Of a DNA stretch of 64,000 bases, positions 16,514-25,630 are shown one piece after another; position 1 is the stretch's first letter; every line of letters begins with the position of its first letter. Below the pieces are notes generated by a model, which was given only the letters and a program-made list of their open reading frames with translations, was not told the DNA's origin and ran no database searches. The DNA comes from Candidatus Barnesiella excrementavium (GTDB lineage: Bacteria > Bacteroidota > Bacteroidia > Bacteroidales > Barnesiellaceae): contig DXDM01000052.1 in assembly GCA_019115485.1 (NCBI GenBank), positions 1 to 64,000 on the forward strand, read 5' to 3'. Made by a program: the position numbers and the translations under genes.

Positions 16514-17410
16514 TCAAGCCAGTCGGCTCGTGAGGCTCTCGGGCAGAACCGGCATGGCCCCTTGCTGCGTGCACACATAGGCCGAGGTGTCGACCGCCAG
16601 TTGGTGGGCTTCACGCACCGAGCGGCCGCAGATGATGGCGGCGGTGAAGGCGGCGGTAAACGAGTCGCCGGCGCCTACGGTGTCGGCCACCTGTACGGTG
16701 GGAGTCTCGAAAAACGAGACATGCCCCGGAGTAAAGACGTAGCTGCCGTTCACGCCGCAGGTCAGGATAAGCATCTTCAAGTTGTACTTGGCCAGCAGAA
16801 TCCAGCACTTGTCTTGCAGGTCGATGCCGGGATAGCCGAACAACCGGCTCACGGTGACCAGCTCCTCGTCGTTAATCTTCAAGATGTTGCAGCGCTTGAA
16901 CGAGTCGCACAGAATCTCTTTGGTGTAGAAACTCTGGCGCAGGTTAATGTCGAAAATCTTCAACGTCTCGGGCGTGTCGGGCATGGTGTCGAGGAACCGG
17001 GCGATGGTCTTGCGCGACACGATACTGCGTTGGGCCAGCGACCCGAAGCAGACGGCTTGCGTCTGTTGTGCCAGTTTGTCGAGTTCGTCGGTATAGGGAA
17101 TGTTGTCCCAGGCTACCCCTTCCTTGATGTCGTAGCAGGGAACCCCCTCGCTGTCGAGTTCGACCTGCACCGTACCGGTGGGGTAGGGTACCGTCTCGAT
17201 GAGCCCTTGCAGATGTTTCTGGCGGAAGTTGTCGAGAATCTCCGGCCCCAGCTTGTCCTCTCCTACGGCACTCACCACCCGGCTGTTCAAGCCGAATTGC
17301 GATACATGATATGCAAAGTTGGCGGGAGCTCCTCCCAGTTTCTTTCCTTCGGGCAGCACGTCCCAGAGTGCTTCGCCCATTCCTACGATAATCTTATTGT
17401 TGTTGTACAT
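16514..17410 (-). CDS. Fructokinase (PfkB/ribokinase family)
   Basis: A 298-residue cytoplasmic sugar kinase, expected to convert fructose to fructose 6-phosphate with ATP. The family substrate-binding motif is visible near the N-terminus (KKLGGAPANFAYHV, about residues 23-36), and the ATP/anion-hole motif DTVGAGDSFTAAF with its catalytic Asp lies near residue 250. The length is normal. It is the last gene of the GH32-GH36-symporter-kinase operon, 22 bases after the symporter stop, and next to the fructose-sensor gene. That context chooses fructose over other PfkB substrates such as adenosine or ribose. Confidence 0.9.
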   Translation of the reverse strand: MYNNNKIIVGMGEALWDVLPEGKKLGGAPANFAYHVSQFGLNSRVVSAVGEDKLGPEILDNFRQKHLQGLIETVPYPTGTVQVELDSEGVPCYDIKEGVAWDNIPYTDELDKLAQQTQAVCFGSLAQRSIVSRKTIARFLDTMPDTPETLKIFDINLRQSFYTKEILCDSFKRCNILKINDEELVTVSRLFGYPGIDLQDKCWILLAKYNLKMLILTCGVNGSYVFTPGHVSFFETPTVQVADTVGAGDSFTAAFTAAIICGRSVREAHQLAVDTSAYVCTQQGAMPVLPESLTSRLA

Positions 17411-17432
17411 GGCGTTGGTATTCGTCGATAAG

Positions 17433-18596
17433 TTAGTTTTTCAGTTTTAAGGTATAGAAAATCAGGTAGAGTACGCCCACCGTCATCACGGCCACGGCTC
17501 CCACCTGGCCTACGGCATCGCTGGCCACACCCATCAGCAGCGGGAAGATGGTGCCGCCGAAGAGGCCCATAATCATGAGTCCCGATACCTCGTTTTTCTT
17601 TTCGGGGACGAAGGTGAGCGCTTGGGCAAAGATGATGGAGAAGACGTTGGAGTTGCCGAATCCGATGAGCGAGATGCAGATGTAGATGATGGGGAGCGAC
17701 TCGGTAGAGAGCAGTCCGATCATCGCTACCAGCATGCAGGCTACGCTGATGGCCAGGAACTTGCGGCCCGACAGGTGGTTGAGGATAAAGGAGCCCAGCA
17801 GACACCCGGCGGTACGGAAGATGAAGTAGAGGCTTGTGGCAAAACCGGCCTCTTCGAGGGTGATACCCACCCGCTCGATGAGCAGTTTGGGAGCGGTGGT
17901 GTTGGTACCTACGTCAATACCCACGTGGCAGATGATGCCCAGGAAGCAGAGCAGGATAAAGGGTTTGCCCAGCAACCGCAGGCAGGCGACAAAGCCCGAA
18001 GCCTTGTCGGGTTTTTCCTCCTCGATGGGGGTCGACGAGAGCCACAGAATGGCAATGATGGCGATGACCATGTAGACGGGGAAGAGCACGCGCCACCCCA
18101 GTCCGAAGGTAGGCATGGCCTGTGTGGCTCCCCACATGGCGATATAGGGGGCCAGGAACGAGGCGATGGCTTTGACAAACTGTCCGAAGGTGAGCGAGCT
18201 GGCCAGCCGTTCGCCCGAGATGATGTTGCTCAACAGCGGGTTGAGCGAAGTTTGCATGAGAGCGTTACCGATACCCAGCAGCGAGAAGGAGCAGAGCATG
18301 AGTACGTAGCCGTCGCCGAAAAGGGGTAACAGCAGCGAGACGGCCGTTACCACGAGGCTCAGCAGCACGGTGCGTTTGCGGCCGATGCGGTTCATCAACA
18401 CGCCGGTCGGGACCGAGAAGATGAGAAACCAGAAGAAGACGAGCGACGGGAAGATGTTGGCCTGCGAGTCGGTCAACCCCAGGTCGGCCTTGACATAGTT
18501 CGAGGCAATACCCACCAGGTCGACAAAGCCCATGGCGAAGAAGCAGAGCATGACGGGGATAAGTCGCCCGTATTTCAGTTGTTGTTTAGCAGTCAT
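17433..18596 (-). CDS. MFS sugar/H+ symporter (fucose-permease-like, probable fructose importer)
   Basis: A 387-residue inner-membrane protein with 12 predicted helices of the FHS-like sugar permease branch of the major facilitators. Visible family features are the N-terminal segment MLCFFAMGFVDLVGI and the loop motif GVLMNRIGRKRTV (about residues 64-76). It lies between GH36 and fructokinase in the operon, as does the fructose permease of the B. thetaiotaomicron fructan locus, so import of fructose (or galactose) released in the periplasm is the likely role. It has no signal of truncation. Sucrose or another monosaccharide remains possible. Confidence 0.85.
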   Translation of the reverse strand: MTAKQQLKYGRLIPVMLCFFAMGFVDLVGIASNYVKADLGLTDSQANIFPSLVFFWFLIFSVPTGVLMNRIGRKRTVLLSLVVTAVSLLLPLFGDGYVLMLCSFSLLGIGNALMQTSLNPLLSNIISGERLASSLTFGQFVKAIASFLAPYIAMWGATQAMPTFGLGWRVLFPVYMVIAIIAILWLSSTPIEEEKPDKASGFVACLRLLGKPFILLCFLGIICHVGIDVGTNTTAPKLLIERVGITLEEAGFATSLYFIFRTAGCLLGSFILNHLSGRKFLAISVACMLVAMIGLLSTESLPIIYICISLIGFGNSNVFSIIFAQALTFVPEKKNEVSGLMIMGLFGGTIFPLLMGVASDAVGQVGAVAVMTVGVLYLIFYTLKLKN

Positions 18597-18684
18597 AGTC
18601 GTATAATCGTTTCTATTTTTTGTTGAGGGGAAGTCTCGGGAGAGCGGAGAGTCGGCCGCTCTCCCGCAGGCTTTTCCGGTTAAT

Positions 18685-20880
18685 TCATTTGACAGCGGTG
18701 AGTTCGACCACGCAACTCTGCATGGGGGTAAATCCCAACACGTCGAGTCCCACTTTCATCAGATAGTCGCCCGAGAGCACCTTGCCGTTGGTAGGCAGGG
18801 CCGAGGCTACGCCGGGCATGAGGTTAATCTCCTCTATCCGGTAGAACTTGTGGGGGTCGAGCCCTTGCAGCTTCACGGGCAACAGCTTCTCCTGATAGCG
18901 GGGATAGATGTCGTAGGCGAAGAGCACGGCCTTGCCGCCGTCGGCACTCACATAGTTTACCGCCATGTGGTTGCTCTCATAGGGCGATACCAGCCGATAT
19001 TGGTCTCCGTCGAGTATAACACTTTGCAACCGCTTCCAGTTGGCTACCGCCTCCTGGCAGAAGAGCAGTTCGTCGGCATTCAGCTCCTTCAACCCCAGGT
19101 CGAAGCCCAACTTGCACATCGAGGCGACGTCGGTGCGGAACTTGATCGAAGCCTTCCGGTTCCAGCTGGTCACGTGGGCGCACATGGCCTTGGCAGGGAA
19201 GAACTGCGAGAATCCCCATTGGATATAGAGGCGTTCCACGGGGTCGGTATTGTCGCTGCACCAGAACTCGGTGAAGTATTTCAGCGCCTCGTAGTCGCAG
19301 CGTGCGCCGCCGCCCGAGCAGAGCATCATGGCCACTTGCGGGTAGTTGTCGCGCACCCGTTGCAACACCCGGTAGATGCCCCGCACGTGGTCGATGTAGA
19401 GCTGACCCTGGTCGGCTTTGAGGTAGGGCGAGTAGATGTTGGTGATGGGGCTGTTGCAATCCCATTTGAAGTAGGCGATGTCGGGGTTCTCTTTCAGCAA
19501 CTTGTCCACTACGCCGTAGACATACTCCTGCACGGCGGGGTTGCTCATGTCGAGTACCAGCTGGTTGCGGTAGTAGTAGGTCTCGCGGTTGGGGTAGTGA
19601 ATGGCCCACTCGGGGTGACGCTCGAAGAGTTCGCTCTTGGGGTTCACCATCTCGGGCTCGATCCACAGGCCGAATTTTACACCCGCCTCGCGGGCCGAAT
19701 CGGTCAGGGCGCCGATACCGCCGGGCAGTTTGTCGTGAGTCACCTCCCAGTCGCCCAGACCGGCCCGGTCGTCCTTGCGGGGATATTTGTTGCCAAACCA
19801 GCCATCGTCGAGCAGGAACATGTCCACTCCCAGGTCTTTGGCCTCGCGCATCAGTTCGGCCAATGTCTCCTGGTCAAAGTCGAAGGCGGTATTCTCCCAG
19901 TTGTTGAGCAGCGTGAGGCGCGTGCCCTTGCCCTCTTTCAACTGGTAGTTGCGGGCCCAGGCTTGCAGGTCGCGGCTGCCTTGCCCCGTGCCCTCGGTAC
20001 TGAGGGTAAAGATAAACTCGGGCGTCGTGAAGGTCTCGTTGCGTTTGAGTTTATAGGTCGAGGCATAGGGGTTGATGCCGGGAATCACGCGCAGGTTGCC
20101 CACGTTGTCCACCTCGAAGGTGAAGCGGAAGTTGCCGGTCCAGGCCAGCGTGCCCATGAGCACCTCGCCCTGTCGCTCCTGTGCGGGCTGGTCGAGCCCT
20201 ACGATGAAGAAGGGGTGGGCGTGCATGGCGGCCCGGCTGCCCAGCTTGGTGTCGATGACCTTCTTGCCGAACTGCAAGGGCTGGGTGCTCATCTGTGCCT
20301 CTTTGGCCCAGTCGCTGCTGAACTCGGTCAGGTAGTAGGCCGGACGGCTGAAATAGAGCATGGTCGAGGCATAGGCCGAGAGGAGAATCGGTTTCTTCTC
20401 CTCGTGGCGTATGTCGCTCCATGTTTTGATGACATTCTCTTTGGGGTAGGCCACATAGTGGAGGGTCACCTCTACGGGATACTGGTTGTCGCGCAGCACG
20501 ATGTCGGTCTGCACGCCCCCCTCGACCTCGTGGGTCGAGTGGGATACGTAGTAGAGCCATGTCGAGGGATTACCGTCGTTGTGGGTAATGGCCACGGCCG
20601 GTTCGAAGAAATCTTCGTTGCCCGAGCCGCTGTACACCTCCCAGCCCCGACGGCTTACGCTGCCGTCGGAGGCGGCATGCACGCTCCACCCCAACTCGTC
20701 GAGATCGGCCTCGTTCAGCAGTTTCTCGCCGAAGTAGCTTTGGTAGAGGCGGCCGTTTTCGGCCACTTTCAGCACGAGGTCGGTGCGGTCGGTAGAGATG
20801 CGAATCTGTTTCATCTCACTGGCATTCGTTGCGTTGATGGCGAGCAGGGTGGCTGCTGCCAGAATAAGGGTGTGTTTCAT
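18685..20880 (-). CDS. Secreted alpha-galactosidase, glycoside hydrolase family 36
   Basis: A 731-residue periplasmic enzyme with signal peptide (MKHTLILAAATLLAINATNA). The order is an N-terminal beta-sandwich (about 25-325), a TIM barrel (about 335-640), then a C-terminal beta-domain. The barrel carries the GH36 motifs: LLDDGWFG (about 356-363), the nucleophile motif FKWDCN (Asp474) and CSDNTDPVER (541-550), which holds the acid/base Asp. It removes terminal alpha-1,6-galactose, as in raffinose, stachyose and melibiose. It is 21 bases downstream of GH32 in the same operon; together they would split raffinose-family sugars completely. The length is typical for bacterial GH36. Confidence 0.93.
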   Translation of the reverse strand: MKHTLILAAATLLAINATNASEMKQIRISTDRTDLVLKVAENGRLYQSYFGEKLLNEADLDELGWSVHAASDGSVSRRGWEVYSGSGNEDFFEPAVAITHNDGNPSTWLYYVSHSTHEVEGGVQTDIVLRDNQYPVEVTLHYVAYPKENVIKTWSDIRHEEKKPILLSAYASTMLYFSRPAYYLTEFSSDWAKEAQMSTQPLQFGKKVIDTKLGSRAAMHAHPFFIVGLDQPAQERQGEVLMGTLAWTGNFRFTFEVDNVGNLRVIPGINPYASTYKLKRNETFTTPEFIFTLSTEGTGQGSRDLQAWARNYQLKEGKGTRLTLLNNWENTAFDFDQETLAELMREAKDLGVDMFLLDDGWFGNKYPRKDDRAGLGDWEVTHDKLPGGIGALTDSAREAGVKFGLWIEPEMVNPKSELFERHPEWAIHYPNRETYYYRNQLVLDMSNPAVQEYVYGVVDKLLKENPDIAYFKWDCNSPITNIYSPYLKADQGQLYIDHVRGIYRVLQRVRDNYPQVAMMLCSGGGARCDYEALKYFTEFWCSDNTDPVERLYIQWGFSQFFPAKAMCAHVTSWNRKASIKFRTDVASMCKLGFDLGLKELNADELLFCQEAVANWKRLQSVILDGDQYRLVSPYESNHMAVNYVSADGGKAVLFAYDIYPRYQEKLLPVKLQGLDPHKFYRIEEINLMPGVASALPTNGKVLSGDYLMKVGLDVLGFTPMQSCVVELTAVK

Positions 20881-20901
20881 GGAATGCGGGTGATTTGAAC
20901 A

Positions 20902-22788
20902 TTACAGACTTAGTTGGTGCACTTTCAAGTTCTCGACCTGAGCTTCACCGCCACGGGTATAGAAGCGCAAGGCGTTGTAAGGAGCTGTGGGGAATACAAG
21001 GTTGGTCATGGCGATGCGGCCACCGTCTACGAAGATTTCGATCGAGCATTTGTCTACGAAGATGTCGAGGTGGTAGCTCTTGCCGTTGCAGAGCGAGAGG
21101 GGAGCCCAGGTGCCCAGTGCAAAGTCGTTGACGTAGTTCACCGACAGGGTCTTGCGGTGGTCGTCGGTCTCCTTGTCGTGTACGGTCATTTCGCCATAAG
21201 GGGTGAGGTCGGTGATACCGCTTTGCGTACGGTCCATAACCACACGGCCGGCCTTCATGTCGAGGTAGATGTCGACCTTCTCGCCCTTGTCGTTGCAGAG
21301 CGCGAAGCCTACGGTGTCGGCTTTACCCGGGGTAATGTCCATTTCCAGTTCGCAGGCACCTTCGGGACCCGTCGTGATGGGGTTGACGGTATATTCGTCT
21401 TTGAGGTCGATGTTGTTCAGTTCGGTCGTACCCTTGCGCAGACCTTGGGTCTCTTTCACGGCATTGGCAGCCATGTAGATTTCGCCGTCTTTGGTGTAGA
21501 GCGAGAGCTCACGGGGCAGAGCGTTGGCGCTGCGGTATTGGCGGGTAGGGGTAGCGTTGGCATATTGCCAGTTGCTCATCCAGGGCACGGCAATGGTGCG
21601 GTCGCCCGTGTTGGAGAAACATACGGTAGCATAGTGGTCTTTACCGAAGTCGAGCCATTTGGCCACGCTCTTGTCGTTGTCGCATTTGAACTCCTTGCCG
21701 TCAAATTCGCCTACAAAATATTCGGTAGCGCTACCGCCGAAGGGGCAACCCGGGTTGACGTTGACAATCATCACCCATTTCATGTGGTTCTTGTCGCCGT
21801 CGACAGGCAGTTGAATGAAGTCGGGGCACTCGAACTGGTTGGGCTGTACGCCGTAGCCTTCGCCAAACTGGCTCAGGTATTCCCAGTGTTTCAGGTCGGT
21901 CGAGTTGTAGAAGCGCATGTTCTTGTCGGCCGATACAATCATGTACCACTTTTGAGCCGGTTCGTACCAGAATACTTTCGGGTCGCGGAAGTCTTTCAGA
22001 CCGTCGAACGGGGTGAGAATGGGGTTGCCCTCATACTTGGTGTAGGTGCGGCCGTTGTCGGTACTGTAAGCCATGCACTGGATTTGTCCGTGCTCGTCGC
22101 TGGCCGAGGTATAGAAGGCAATCAAGGCGTCCTTGCCGTAGCCGGCGCTGTTGTTGTGGTCGACTACCGAGCTACCCGAGAAGATGTGTCCCAGGGTGTC
22201 GCGGGCGATAGCCGGTGATAGGTGTTCCCAGTGAATGAGGTCTTTGCTCACCGAGTGTCCCCAGTGCATGTTGCCCCACTTGGAACCGTAGGGGTTGTAT
22301 TGGAAATAGAGGTGATACTCACCGTCTTTGTAGACCAGGCCGTTGGCATCGTTCATCCAGCCGTAGAGCGGGGTGTGATGGTAGACGGGACGGTAGTACT
22401 CCCGGTTGGTGGTGTCGAACGTGTCGGCCAGACGGAGGCTGTCCCAGCACATGGCGTCGGCAGCTACGCGTCCGATGGTTACGGTAGCCTCCTTGGCACC
22501 CTCGGGCAGAGCGAAGGGTACGTAGTAGTCTACGCTGTCGATAGCCAGGCGAACGTCCATGGTCACGTCGGCCGCATTGCCGGTATCGAGTTTTACCTTA
22601 CCTTCGGGACGAGACTCCTGAATGGGGAGAATCAAGTATTTCGAGGGGTTCTTGATGTGAACGATGGTGAGCGTATCGCCTTGATGTTCGAGGCTGATGT
22701 TCCCTTTTTGAGGCTGGCAAGCTACGAGAGCGGCCAGGGTAGCTGTCGTGGCCAGCACTTTTGTCGAATGTCTGAAATTCATTTTCAT
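20902..22788 (-). CDS. Lipoprotein GH32 beta-fructosidase
   Basis: A 628-residue enzyme with lipobox LVAC (Cys24), so it is membrane-anchored, in the periplasm or at the surface. Residues about 30-130 form an N-terminal extension; the five-bladed propeller starts near 135 and a beta-sandwich module ends the protein. The catalytic triad is visible: nucleophile Asp147 in GWMNDANG, Asp269 in FRDPKV and acid/base Glu320 in FECPDF. The canonical WMNDPNG has Ala for Pro here, a common variation. It would release fructose from sucrose, raffinose or fructans; endo or exo mode cannot be read from sequence. First gene of the operon, with 241 bases of intergenic DNA upstream. Confidence 0.93.
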   Translation of the reverse strand: MKMNFRHSTKVLATTATLAALVACQPQKGNISLEHQGDTLTIVHIKNPSKYLILPIQESRPEGKVKLDTGNAADVTMDVRLAIDSVDYYVPFALPEGAKEATVTIGRVAADAMCWDSLRLADTFDTTNREYYRPVYHHTPLYGWMNDANGLVYKDGEYHLYFQYNPYGSKWGNMHWGHSVSKDLIHWEHLSPAIARDTLGHIFSGSSVVDHNNSAGYGKDALIAFYTSASDEHGQIQCMAYSTDNGRTYTKYEGNPILTPFDGLKDFRDPKVFWYEPAQKWYMIVSADKNMRFYNSTDLKHWEYLSQFGEGYGVQPNQFECPDFIQLPVDGDKNHMKWVMIVNVNPGCPFGGSATEYFVGEFDGKEFKCDNDKSVAKWLDFGKDHYATVCFSNTGDRTIAVPWMSNWQYANATPTRQYRSANALPRELSLYTKDGEIYMAANAVKETQGLRKGTTELNNIDLKDEYTVNPITTGPEGACELEMDITPGKADTVGFALCNDKGEKVDIYLDMKAGRVVMDRTQSGITDLTPYGEMTVHDKETDDHRKTLSVNYVNDFALGTWAPLSLCNGKSYHLDIFVDKCSIEIFVDGGRIAMTNLVFPTAPYNALRFYTRGGEAQVENLKVHQLSL

Positions 22789-23029
22789 GGCTGTTATGAT
22801 TAATTTATTGAATACCTAAAAATAATAATTTTGTAAATAACCTAAAACAATCTTTTTTACCTGTTCCTATTTATCGAGCCTGAGCAGGCAAGGCTTGTGT
22901 TGGTCCGGGTCCGGATTTCGCGAGGTCGCGGCTGGTGCTCGACGACCTCGTCTCTCACGAGGCTGCTTCTTGTTGGTATGGAGATTTCTCCGGCCCGGAT
23001 ATTAATACCTATCGGTATAGCTCTTTTCC
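22789..23029 (-). promoter_or_regulatory. Promoter region of the GH32 operon and 3' region of the receptor gene
   Basis: No gene. The part next to the operon is very AT-rich and has ACCTAAAA twice (22814-22821 and 22840-22847), a possible regulator repeat. CGAGGTCG (22921-22928) pairs with CGACCTCG (22943-22950), a hairpin that could end the receptor transcript. I see no clean TAnnTTTG. Confidence 0.4.
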
Positions 23030-25393
23030 TTAGAATTTGAGGCTGGCGCTGAACTCAACGGTGAAGGGCCGTATGTAGCTACCGGCCATCACGTGTCCGG
23101 CATATTGCCCGGCCTCCTCTTTCTCAATCAGCTCGGCACCGGCGATACTGCCTTTGGCCCCCGTCTGGTTCAGGAAGTTGACAACCGTGCAACCCAGAGC
23201 CAGCTTGTCGTTCACCTGCCAGTTCACGCCACCGAAGGTCTCCCAACGGCCGTTGAAGTAGTAGGCATCGTTGATGTTGGCGTAGGTCTTGCTGAAATAG
23301 CGGAAGCTGGTCCAAATCTTCAAGTCGTCGGTAATCATGTAGCTGGGGTCAATCTCGATGATGATTTGCGGAATCTCGGCTACGATGTTGCCCGTGGCGT
23401 TGATCTGTCCTACGTACCCGTCGGAGAAGGTGACCGAAGTCTCGTATTTCTTGTAGGTCGGTTGCTGGTAGGTGAAGAGGAAGTGCAGGTCAAACCCTTT
23501 GAAGGGGTGGGTTACCACGTCGGTGGTCCAACCCAGTGTCTGTATGTCGAAGTTGAGCGGTGCGGCCATGATTTCGGTCTGTCCGGCTGCCGTCTTGTGT
23601 TGCAGGTTCAGGGTCGAGTTGTTGTTGGTCTTCGAGATGTAGGAGAAGAGCGAGGTCAAGCTCAACCAGCTGTTGTTGTAGTAGATACCGGCACGACCCA
23701 GAGGAACCGAGATTTGGCCTACGTTGGGGAGTGTGGCCGGGGCAAAGTTCTCGATTTTGGGGTGTTGGGTAATGTAGGTGAAGTCGCCCGTGAGACCGAA
23801 CTGTTTGGTCAGCTTGTAGGTGGCTGCTGCCGTGAGTGCGTAGTTGAACCAGTCGTGGTCGATTGAGCTGGGGGTAATCTTGGTCACACCGTCGGGAGCC
23901 GTCGCACCCAGGTAGTAATTGGCAAAGCGACCTACATATTCGCCGGCTGCATTCTTGACGGCAGCATTCTCACCCCGCAGGGCCTGGTATTCTACCCGGG
24001 CACCGTAGTAGAGGTTCAGTTTGCTGGTGATATCCCAGTCGTGGGTGAAGTAGAGCGCTACCTTGTTTTCATATCCCTTGTAATACTCCGAGGCATTCTT
24101 GTTGAAATCGTAGTAGTATCCATTGCCGGCGTAAGAGCGGTCGGTATAGGTGGCATAGTCGGCGTTGTAGAGACGCACGGGATAGCTGCCGTCCATGGGT
24201 ACCGACTGGTCATACATGGTGGTCGACGAGGTGTAGTCGATGTCGTAGAACCATTCGTTCACACCCAGACGCCAAGTGTTGTTGTCATTCTTTTTCGACA
24301 GCTCGCTGGTGAACATGAACGAGTTGATGAAGCCGCGGTTCAGGCACGACATACGGCTCTGCACATAGTCGCCCGTGTAGGGCTGCATGCTGCCGTCGGC
24401 GGCCTCGAACAGGTAGTTGATACCGGCCTCGTTCTGGTCGAGCGACATGGGCGTCTGATAGACGCACGAGCCGGTCGAGTGGTCATATTTCATGACGGCT
24501 TTCCAACTGAGCCCGTTGTCCCACGTGTAATTGTTCATGAGGGTGGCCATGCTACCGATATTCAGCGCGGCATCATAGAGGTTGGTCTTTTTGATTTCAC
24601 CGGTGCGCATGTCGCGATATACCATCTCATTGTCCACAGGCAGGTAGGAGGTGGTACCCAGGGCAAAGTCGCCGAACTCGCGCACACTACCGTCGCCTAC
24701 ATAGATGAAGGGTGCCGATTGGGTGGCATAGTTGTAAACCGGGTGGCTGTTGCTGTAATGATAGATGGCGGTAAACTCGCCCCGGTTGTCGTTGTATCGT
24801 TTGGTGAGGGCGAATTTGTAGATTTGGGTACGGTCCTGGAACGGAGTCGATTTGATTTTGAACGTTCCCGGGTCGAAGTCCTGATAGATGCTGCCGCTAT
24901 AATACCAGTCCTTGGCAATACCGCCGTTGACGTTGAGCGAGAACTCCTGCATGCCGAAGTGATTGCTCTTGTAGTTGAGGGTTCCGTGGAATCCCTTTTC
25001 GCCCAGCTGGGTGAAGGAGTTGACGGCATAACCGATGTTACCGGTCGTGATGGCCGTCTCGGAGATTTTGAGCAGGCCCACGTGGCTCAGACTGGCATCG
25101 GCACGCCACAAGGTGTTGACGGTATGGGGGTTGGTGGCATAGGTCACGAGCATACCGTTTTCGAGAACGTTGACATCGGCCGACGGGAGACCGATTTGTA
25201 TTTCGCGAGGGCCGTTGGCACTGGCGGCGTTGAGCATCACGTTACGATTCCCTTCCTCCTTGGAGGTAGAAGCGTCTTCCGATTGGTTGGTGTTGTCTTG
25301 CTCTTGTGCCCAAGCGTTTCCGCAGGTCAGCGCAACAAGCAGCAGAACGGTACTGGTTTTGTGAAGAATTTGATTTATCATACCTTTTTTCAT
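23030..25393 (-). CDS. TonB-dependent receptor-like outer-membrane protein
   Basis: A 787-residue protein with signal peptide (cleavage near AWAQ, about residue 30), an acidic linker, a short diverged plug-like region (about 55-180) and a long run of alternating barrel strands rich in Tyr, Asn and Trp, ending in Phe (FSASLKF), as barrels do. There is no carboxypeptidase-regulatory-like N-terminal extension of the SusC type and no SusD gene next to it. It is about 240 bases upstream of the GH32 operon on the same strand, so it may import the oligosaccharide for that pathway, but it could equally be a metal or cofactor receptor. A matched inverted repeat lies in its promoter region. Confidence 0.75.
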   Translation of the reverse strand: MKKGMINQILHKTSTVLLLVALTCGNAWAQEQDNTNQSEDASTSKEEGNRNVMLNAASANGPREIQIGLPSADVNVLENGMLVTYATNPHTVNTLWRADASLSHVGLLKISETAITTGNIGYAVNSFTQLGEKGFHGTLNYKSNHFGMQEFSLNVNGGIAKDWYYSGSIYQDFDPGTFKIKSTPFQDRTQIYKFALTKRYNDNRGEFTAIYHYSNSHPVYNYATQSAPFIYVGDGSVREFGDFALGTTSYLPVDNEMVYRDMRTGEIKKTNLYDAALNIGSMATLMNNYTWDNGLSWKAVMKYDHSTGSCVYQTPMSLDQNEAGINYLFEAADGSMQPYTGDYVQSRMSCLNRGFINSFMFTSELSKKNDNNTWRLGVNEWFYDIDYTSSTTMYDQSVPMDGSYPVRLYNADYATYTDRSYAGNGYYYDFNKNASEYYKGYENKVALYFTHDWDITSKLNLYYGARVEYQALRGENAAVKNAAGEYVGRFANYYLGATAPDGVTKITPSSIDHDWFNYALTAAATYKLTKQFGLTGDFTYITQHPKIENFAPATLPNVGQISVPLGRAGIYYNNSWLSLTSLFSYISKTNNNSTLNLQHKTAAGQTEIMAAPLNFDIQTLGWTTDVVTHPFKGFDLHFLFTYQQPTYKKYETSVTFSDGYVGQINATGNIVAEIPQIIIEIDPSYMITDDLKIWTSFRYFSKTYANINDAYYFNGRWETFGGVNWQVNDKLALGCTVVNFLNQTGAKGSIAGAELIEKEEAGQYAGHVMAGSYIRPFTVEFSASLKF

Positions 25394-25496
25394 GGTAAGT
25401 TGGTTTTTTGTTAAGTTCTTGTTTTTTGGCTTAGCGAGGGCAAAAATAGAACAGGTTCACCCCTGTGCATAGAACAAATGTTGCGAAAGCTCCTAT

Positions 25497-25537
25497 AAAT
25501 GTTACATGCAACCGTTGTGGCAGGGAATGTAACATTT
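25497..25537. promoter_or_regulatory. 11-bp inverted repeat upstream of the TonB-dependent receptor gene
   Basis: AAATGTTACAT (25497-25507) and ATGTAACATTT (25527-25537) are perfect inverted copies with a 19-base spacer, so centres are 30 bases apart, close to three helical turns. It lies 104-144 bases upstream of the receptor start. It looks like a dimeric regulator site; a stem-loop is the other reading. Confidence 0.5.
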
Positions 25538-25562
25538 TTGACAGCGGGCGGATGAAAGACAG

Positions 25563-25595
25563 CGACACCCGGCCTCAACAGGAGGTCGGGTGTCG
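25563..25595 (-). terminator. Hairpin after the GH29 gene
   Basis: CGACACCCGGCCTC (25563-25576) pairs with GAGGTCGGGTGTCG (25582-25595), with one G-U and a five-base loop, 36 bases after the stop. The downstream T content is modest. Confidence 0.65.
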
Positions 25596-25630
25596 GCAGG
25601 TATGATATTAAGTTTGGTCGATTTTCTCGA

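Noticed and set aside
18850-20898. 682-codon plus-strand frame opposite the GH36 gene
   Set aside because: The minus-strand product has a signal peptide and all GH36 motifs; the plus-strand product is a compositional shadow.
22840-22851. ACCTAAAACAAT shared with 10291-10302 as a common regulatory motif
   Set aside because: One copy lies between a terminator and a gene stop, where no promoter is expected, so the match is probably chance.
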